Part shown: piece by piece, positions 57,977-64,000 of the stretch
How positions within the stretch are numbered: position 1 is the stretch's first letter
Layout of the letters: each line of letters begins with the position of its first letter
DNA from: Phlegmacium glaucopus
Taxonomy: Eukaryota > Basidiomycota > Agaricomycetes > Agaricales > Cortinariaceae
NCBI GenBank assembly: GCA_015039465.1
Contig: MU130617.1
Coordinates: forward strand, 1 to 64,000
Length of the DNA stretch: 64,000 bases
Direction: 5' to 3'
Notes under the pieces: generated by a model
Told to the model about the DNA's origin: nothing
The model's input: the letters and a program-made list of their open reading frames with translations, nothing else
Databases searched by the model: none
Program-made: the position numbers and the translations under genes

Positions 57977-59814
57977 CTATATATCACGAGAAAGAAGGTC
58001 GTGGATAGTTTGCACCAAAGCTTGCGAATCGATCAGCACTGGTTCGTCATTGGGTGGTGATATTGGAGGAAGATCTGTAGCATATGATCTTTACAAATAG
58101 AAAGGATTTAACGTTCGTTCAAGGCCACCAAGAAACAGAACTTACTGGTTCTCCCACCAAGCCATATATCTGAGACCGCGTGCATGTATCACAAACTCTC
58201 GATCCCGGGAGAACTTGTTCGTGGGGAACAATTCTATCACGGTTGATTGAGGCGAAGGTTGCATGAAAACACTATCCATTAGATGATTCCCATGCACGCC
58301 CAAGATAATCTATAAGCAGTTGGATAAACATTATTGCAGTGAAAGTAGGACATTTCAACGAACCGAGGACTTGACAACAGCAGTCATTTTAGTAACCCAA
58401 TCTGTCTGATTCGTCTGCGTGGAGACAACATGTACCTCATACCCATATTTCTGACCCATTTTATTTAAAGCACGCGAAATTGATTCGTGGTCTCGATCCA
58501 ACAATTTCGCGCCTTGCGATTCGCCTTGCGTATGGATATAAGTAACGACCTTTTGGGCCCCTGGTTTGCTTTCGTGCTCTCCCAAGTATGTCGCCAGATT
58601 AGTGCGCACAGGTTCCCACCAATGGCTTGAAGCACCTTCCAAATCAAAAGCAGGCGAGTACACTGGTTGACCCGCTACAATGGCACCCTGTGTCGCTGAT
58701 CGGTCCGCAATTACAAGACGTTCAAAGACAAAAGGAGTCGCCATCTTCTGGTAATCATTCCAGTCCTCGAGATATTGTAAGGTCAGCTGTGGAAAAGCGG
58801 CTTTGGCTAGGTAAGGATGAAACCCAATGTTAGCACGTGAGAGTTTTCGCCAGTGTTCCTCGTTTGGGGGCTTAGGGTCGGAGAAAGCGTGAGTATTGGG
58901 GAAGAGGAGACGATGGGGCGGGGCGAGCTTGGTGCGGCCAGCGCTATCTATCGATGGGTCCAATGAGCTGTATGTTCGCCATAGCGCGAAGAGGGTAGAA
59001 TTGTCTAGGATATATATATCAGAATAATTGAACAGTTTATGTTTAATAAACCATACCGGGTTTCGTGTCAGCTGATAACCATGACACGCCACGGATACTA
59101 TTTAAAAAAACATAGTTGTGAAAACAAGGGGAGGGTCAAATGAAGGCAACGTACGTTGCTCCATGACTTCCTAATAGCTCGCGAGCTTTCTCCGAAGATA
59201 GGACAGTGCAATTATTGAGGCCCTCGCCTCTGCTTGCGAAAATTGACGAAATTGGAGGGAAGACTTGTTCGTTATCGGTGACAAGATAAACAGAACCATT
59301 GAAGATATAAACTTTATCAAGGATGGTGTAACCTACACGAGATGGTTAATTTCGACGAGTTAAATTCCTGAAAGCTACACAAACCTGGAGCATGTTTCAG
59401 CAACTGTGTCTGAGGGATATCTCCTCCCCACCTCTGCAGCGCATCATTTACCGTCAGTTCACTAAGTCTCTCGCTTGTGTCTGCCTTCCCAATCCAAGAT
59501 GCACCGTGTCTCCCGGAACCTTTTGGGTGACTTCTTTGTAGATTATCGAGGGCGATATGGCCCTCATCCCACTCCCAGTCACCATATACGTCCGCCTCTA
59601 AGGCATCTCTCCAACCTGGGGGTTTCCGACCATCTTTTCCAATAACTTGGGTATTGCCAAGACCAAAGCCGCTAAAAACCACACGCTGAGTCGCGACGGG
59701 ATCTATACCTAGAAAATCCATAGACATCTCGAAGTTATACGCAACGAAATACACGATGAGGGAGACAAGGACCAGGGCAATTTCCCGTTTTTCTGGCGGT
59801 GCTGTCCAGCGCAT
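57977..59814 (-). CDS. GT61-family glycosyltransferase (DUF563), type II membrane protein
   Basis: Starts MRWTAPPEKREIALVLVSLI; one N-terminal membrane anchor (about residues 11-30) gives type II Golgi topology. The lumenal part includes GWRDALEADVYGDWEWDEGH, YIFNGSVYLVTDNEQVFPP, FIKHKLFNYSDIYILDNSTL, FPQLTLQYLEDWNDYQ, TPFVFERLVIADRSATQG, the core VVTYIHTQGESQGAKLLDRD and YGYEVHVVSTQTNQTDWVTK. Near the end come the family signature ILGVHGNHLMDSVFMQPSPQ and STVIELFPTNKFSRDREFV. It ends in a short helix, LLSRDI. Relatives are O-GlcNAc or xylosyl transferases. The exact donor is unknown. Introns are at about 58,305-58,365 and near 59,020, among others. Confidence 0.85.
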
Positions 59815-59993
59815 AATGATAATGCCAGCAGATGAGTGTACTAGTAGAGATTAATGACTATATTATTTCCGACCATTGCCCTGGAGGCATAACAGACTCA
59901 AACAATTTCGACTCAAAGGTATATGCATGGCAAAATAATTGTAAAATACGGATACAGATAAATACAAGGAGAAATAATAAGGTGCAACAGATT

Positions 59994-60747
59994 TCAGTCC
60001 TCCTCTGCGTCTTTCTTGGACTTGCTAAAGGGATAATTAGCCATCAGACCTGCGAGGTGGGTAGAATGGATGCCATACCTCGATTTGCTAGGAAGAAGTT
60101 CCTGAAAACAACGAATAAGATAATTACTAATGAAGAGTATACAGAACATACCGGTGCAATGTGTGGAACGACACCACCCTGGGAGATGACAACACCACCC
60201 AATAGTCTGTTCAACCTACAACCAGATTCCATGAATGAGAGAAGGACTAAGCAAGAGCAAACATACTCTTCATCGTTTCTAATTGCCAATTGAAGATGAC
60301 GAGGGACAATACGCTGTTTCTTATTATCGCGGGCTGCATTACCAGCTAGCTCAAGGATTTCAGCAGCGAGGTACTCAAGAACGGCAGCCAGATAGACTGA
60401 GGGAAAGGGGGAAAGTGAGCTGTTTGGATGCAATGAGAGGGGGCAGACATGACGAACCTGGGGCGCCGGCACCAACACGCTGGGCATAGTTACCCTTCTT
60501 CAACAGACGATGGACACGACCAACGGGAAACTGGAGACCAGCCTTTGCGGATCGCGATTGAGACTTGCCCTCACCGCCCGTTTTGCCACCGGAAGCGGAT
60601 TTGCCAGATTTTCCTGTCAAGCGATTTCTATTAGACATCTTCCGTCAAAAATTTTCCAGTGTGCGGATAAAATATACCTTTGCCGCTCTGTGAGGAGATA
60701 GCTGGTCAACACATGCCACCAGCAGTGAATATAACTTCACACACCAT
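59994..60747 (-). CDS. Histone H2A with an ATG-only first coding exon
   Basis: The best model has exon 1 coding only ATG (60,745-60,747), then GTGTGTGAAG...CTCCTCACAG. The second exon encodes SGKG, an intron covers about 60,617-60,675, and then come [100 protein letters not shown] and [20 protein letters not shown]. The end is [13 protein letters not shown] with no SQE motif. The acidic patch and L1/L2 loops are those of canonical H2A rather than H2A.Z. A downstream ATG at 60,638 would give [12 protein letters not shown], a less natural start. The last intron (54 nt) is in frame without stops. Confidence 0.85.
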
Positions 60748-60930
60748 AGTGATAAGTTATTTACAGGTAAGTAATACAAAAGAAGGAGAGGCTTGTGGTG
60801 GTTTAAGTTCAAGAAAGTCGATAAACAAGCCTGCGATAAACGCGTCAATTTATGTGTAGATGTTTATCTGTATCATGTGACTGGACGTGTTTCAACTGGA
60901 ACTCTAGTTTTTTAATCCACTTTCTTGAAA
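60748..60930. promoter_or_regulatory. Divergent H2A/ATP10 promoter region
   Basis: 183 bp between start codons of opposite genes. No TATA box is obvious. H2A transcripts must start here, because the first coding exon is only three bases long. Confidence 0.6.
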
Positions 60931-62025
60931 ATGTCCATATTTTCCCCATGGCCAACTCGTAAATGTCTCGTGGGCCATCCAGAATATTTGAGATGCTTGC
61001 GGCGCACTTTCTATGGAAGCAGCCCGAGACTGCAGACTACCAACGACGTTAGCGGCAAACCCTCCAATACAAAAGATTCGCCATTACCATCGCTGAATCG
61101 GCCACTAGGTGTCCGACAGCGACCAACAATTATTACGAAGACCACAGGGCAAAGGTTGAAAGAACTTATGGACCAGGAGGCTCGAATGGCACAACGAAGA
61201 CATCTGTATGTCAAGCCTTGCCGTTTGATGATGATATTTCAAGTTGATTATACAAAAGGATCAAAGAGGCAGGAAAAGGATATTTCCATGACATGAACAT
61301 GACCCGAAAACATGGTGGCAAAACTTGGATTGCTCCCAACGTACTTATCCGGGAGGATGTACGTTTCTCAGTAATGCCTCTTCTACAGGGGTAGATCTCA
61401 TTCCTTTCCCAGAAAGCACTTTACTTTCCCAATATATCCGGGAGGAGCCTAGACACCAACCTTAGCAAGGACACAACAACTATGTTTTTTGGTCGTATCA
61501 CACTCCTTTCTGTGCTCGGAACTCAAATATCACAGGTGACATTCAAATAAACATGGAGTCAGTCTCGAGTGTTAACTTTTATCTTAGGTTCACGCGAGAG
61601 GCTTTGTTGAAGCTACCCATGCTCGTTTTTTCAACCATCCTCTATACCAATATGTTCAAATCAATCTTCAAGAAAATTTGCTCAAATCCTTCCTAGTCAA
61701 GCTTTTTTCCAATTCACTTCGCGCTGATGTCCCACCAGAACTCCACGCCACGTACTTGGTGTCAAGCCAGAATTTGGAGTATGTTCGAGACCCTTTGGGT
61801 ATGACTAACAGCAAGGTTGGGTATGTCTATCTTATTGACGAAAATCTCAAAATACGTTGGGGCGGTTGTGCGGATGCCACTTTGAAGGAAGCGCAAGCGT
61901 TGGAAAGTTGCACTGGCGTTCTTTTGAAACGGTTGGAAGAGATCCAGAACGAGAAACCGAAGGCGGCAGCTGAAGGCCCTATTCATGATAGCGCCCCATC
62001 CACCACAGCAGAAATTGCGGCATGA
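60931..62025 (+). CDS. ATP10: ATP10, mitochondrial F1Fo ATP synthase assembly factor
   Basis: Four exons. MSIFSPWPTRKCLVGHPEYL and the following Arg/Ser-rich stretch form a mitochondrial presequence. Next come QRLKELMDQEARMAQRRHL, IKEAGKGYFHDMNMTRKHGG, KTWIAPNVLIRED, ALYFPNISGRSLDTNLSKDT, TTMFFGRITLLSVLGTQIS, an intron (about 61,536-61,588), VHARGFVEATHARFFNHPLY, QYVQINLQENLLKSFLVKLF and the signature GYVYLIDENLKIRWGGCADA. The Ala/Glu-rich tail ends TTAEIAA. Atp10 is an inner-membrane chaperone for Atp6 insertion. Length (about 300 residues) and motif order fit. Start at the ATG of 60,931. Confidence 0.93.
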
Positions 62026-62726
62026 CGTGGTACAGGCCATCATATTCCTCCAATTATTTATCGCGCCATACCTTACTATCATCAACTTGAATGCATACCA
62101 AAATCTTAAATACATCTGCAGGCAAGAGGTTATAAAACGGTCAGTGGAAGCGTAATGGAAATTTCTGCAACGTTGATGTAGCATACTATAGTCTTCCTAA
62201 ACGATACCAGCTCACTTGGCCCTTTGTGACTGCCGCGGGGTGAGGTTCTCATCTGATTGTCCAAACCATACATACCTCTATCACAACAGTTTTACAAGCA
62301 GTCCTCTAATATCAGGACCTATCAGGAAAACCGATATGTTCATAGCCGGAAGTCTTCAGCTCGCAACGGAAGGAGGGTCATGGATTGATCATTTTAGAAA
62401 GGTCTCACTCATGATAGTGATTGAGTCTAAAAGTTCCTGAAGCCGGTAAGATTGGCATTATACCTTCTGAAGAGAATGGCCAGTAGTACGAAAAGAATGG
62501 CTAGTAGTACGAAAATGATAAATAGCACTGTCCTCAACCTGGAATATCTAATACTCGAAAAGAAGAATAAACATAGGACTTCTGACGGGAGGCAGTCAAG
62601 CTTTGGTGCTCTAATAATTTCTCAAATAGTCATTTACGTTGATGAGCAAGCACAAATGAAGGAGTCGATTTTCAAAATGCTACGATGTAGTCTAATGATA
62701 CATAAAAAACATGTCCCAACCAGCAA
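62026..62726. other. Convergent intergenic region
   Basis: 3' flanks of ATP10 and the E3-ligase gene. An open frame at 62,452-62,802 on the plus strand overlaps the end of the E3 gene antisense and is not supported. AGAATGGCCAGTAGTACGAA is duplicated in tandem near 62,475-62,515. Confidence 0.5.
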
Positions 62727-64000
62727 TCATACCCGTTGGAGCCATCCGACTTCTAGACCCGTCATCGTTCGCATACTCTGGGGGTACGCGGAATTGCTTT
62801 GATTAAGGATACCTGCAAGACGACGACATACGGACATCGGGTACGACAGAAATTCAGCTTGCGGAAATCCAGGGTACTTGTTCAGTATACTGAAATTAAT
62901 AGCTAATTAGTTTGGAAAAGGGGTGGACTTATTGATGTGAAAAAACCTTTTGATATCGGTAGGGCTATCCGTAGGTACTAGGAGTTTGTAAAGAACTTTG
63001 GCTGCGAGAACGCTTGCACTTGTTGACATTGCTCGGGAAGTGGGTGTTGTATAAGCCAAAGACATTTTCGGTTTGAATAACCAGATCTAATGATTCAATA
63101 TTTAACGCCAAATCCCCTGGATGTGAGTCGAGAACCTACAAGGATACGTGGCTTTTCGTCTTCCTCATCGCGAATGACGAAACGGTAAGATGCATGGGCC
63201 TGAACAAACTCTATCATATCTTCTACCACGAAAGCAGACAATGGAATTTGTAGAGACCTAGAGCCAAAAATCAGGTACTGTCAACGACCTGTCTCATTCA
63301 TTAGGACTCACTCTGCTGCCTGACTGACTAGCCGTACGGCATACTTGAGTACTCTGTAAATTGTCGTCTTCCCGCCATCTACGGGTCTTTCTTGGCATCG
63401 ACCTATTACAGCGCCGCATAAACATCGCGAAAGTCGCCAGTTGTCTTCGAACTGAAAAAATAAACATTAGTTTCGCGAACCAGGTTTGAGAAATGGAATA
63501 AACATGTGTCCTCAAGAGTAGCTCCCATGACGTGAACCTCTCTCAACACGGGAGTTGTTTACACGAGCAACTGACTCATCCGAGCCTCAATCTAGGACGC
63601 TTTGTATCAACTAGTACACTGCGCCAATCATGCTCGTCCGCAGTAAAGCGCGACTAACCAATCTCCCCAAAACCGGTGAGGGCTTTCGAGAAGACTGAGA
63701 GAGCCATGCCAAGGGTCGTGCATTGATTGACAGCAGCCAACGGTGGAATGCCGTCGCCAGTCTTCTTAACGCCCGAACAATGAAAAAATCACGGAGAAAA
63801 AACATACCGCAGGTTCTTCCTCCATATGAAAGTTATTCCGATTCATCGCGGACTCTTCAAATAGTATGTAACTCCCGCCAACAAGAGCTTGTCCAGGAGA
63901 TGGCCAAAATCCTCTCTTCCCATGCTCAGTGACATGGTCATGCAATTTCTGGTCGCCATGACACATCCACGCTTCGACCAACTCTTCCCAATGTTCGGAA
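62727..64000 (-). CDS. UBE3D-like (HECT_2) E3 ubiquitin ligase, C-terminal part; continues beyond the window
   Basis: Only the C-terminal exons lie in the window. They encode HWEELVEAWMCHGDQKLHDH, GFWPSPGQALVGGSYILFEE, NRNNFHMEEEPA, an exon from KTGDGIPPLAAVNQCTTLGM, the cysteine motif LSRCLCGAVIGRCQE, TTIYRVLKYAVRLVSQAA, a segment IPLSAFVVEDMIEFVQAHAS, EKPRILIWLF and a conserved end, AGILNQSNSAYPQSMRTMTG then LEVGWLQRV. The last intron (about 62,887-62,943) gives DIKSILNKYPGFPQ. WMCH near a C-x-C motif, the late GWL end and the order fit UBE3D/E2C-binding proteins, which act with an E2 on cyclin-type substrates. The N-terminal third is missing because the window ends. Confidence 0.8.

Overview
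The window is nuclear DNA of a filamentous basidiomycete, most likely a mushroom-forming Agaricomycete. The evidence is short introns (about 50-80 bp), compact head-to-head genes, basidiomycete-type proteins (Het-C, a Fus3/Kss1-type MAP kinase with basidiomycete-like sequence, small BRI3-like proteins, DHA1 transporters, a GT61 enzyme) and a fungal repeat fauna (solo LTRs, copia Gag, foldback elements). All calls come from reading the sequence and comparing it with remembered protein families; no database search was run.

Layout. Positions 1-28.1 kb are a repeat desert with no intact gene. They hold several TIR elements with GGACTCC-type subterminal repeats, an inverted pair of 1.2-kb LTR-like units, solo LTRs with exact target-site duplications, a copia gag remnant split by one of those LTRs, foldback MITEs, and a decayed copy of an uncharacterised coiled-coil gene family. 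Paired copies differ mostly by CpG to TpG/CpA changes, the mark of methylation-driven decay. Positions 28.7-64 kb are gene-dense: het-C, a G3BP-like RNA-binding protein, a MAP kinase, SEC62, a secreted protein, an unrecognised gene, an RMD1-like (DUF155) protein, two tandem BRI3-like genes, two tandem MFS transporters, a GT61-like glycosyltransferase, histone H2A, ATP10, and the C-terminal part of a UBE3D-like (HECT_2) E3 ligase that runs off the right edge.

The strangest thing in the window is 16,787 to about 20,800. This block, which contains the only N gap, is written as the plain complement of DNA without reversal. Its first 1,692 bases are the base-by-base complement, read in the same left-to-right direction, of the 1,692 bases immediately before it (constant offset, no indel seen). 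Coding fragments inside it make sense only if the printed strand is read right to left without complementing. No known copying process produces this, so I read it as an assembly or data-handling error that hides a contig overlap. Everything in that block should be re-oriented before use.

The gene-rich half is mostly housekeeping: ER translocation (SEC62), ATP synthase assembly (ATP10), chromatin (H2A), signalling (MAPK), RNA granules (G3BP-like) and surface glycosylation (GT61). Het-C points to non-self recognition. Two local duplications stand out: the BRI3-like pair with identical intron positions, and the MFS pair, in which the left copy has a 2-nt deletion near its C-terminus. A third, ruined MFS copy lies near 39.7-40 kb.
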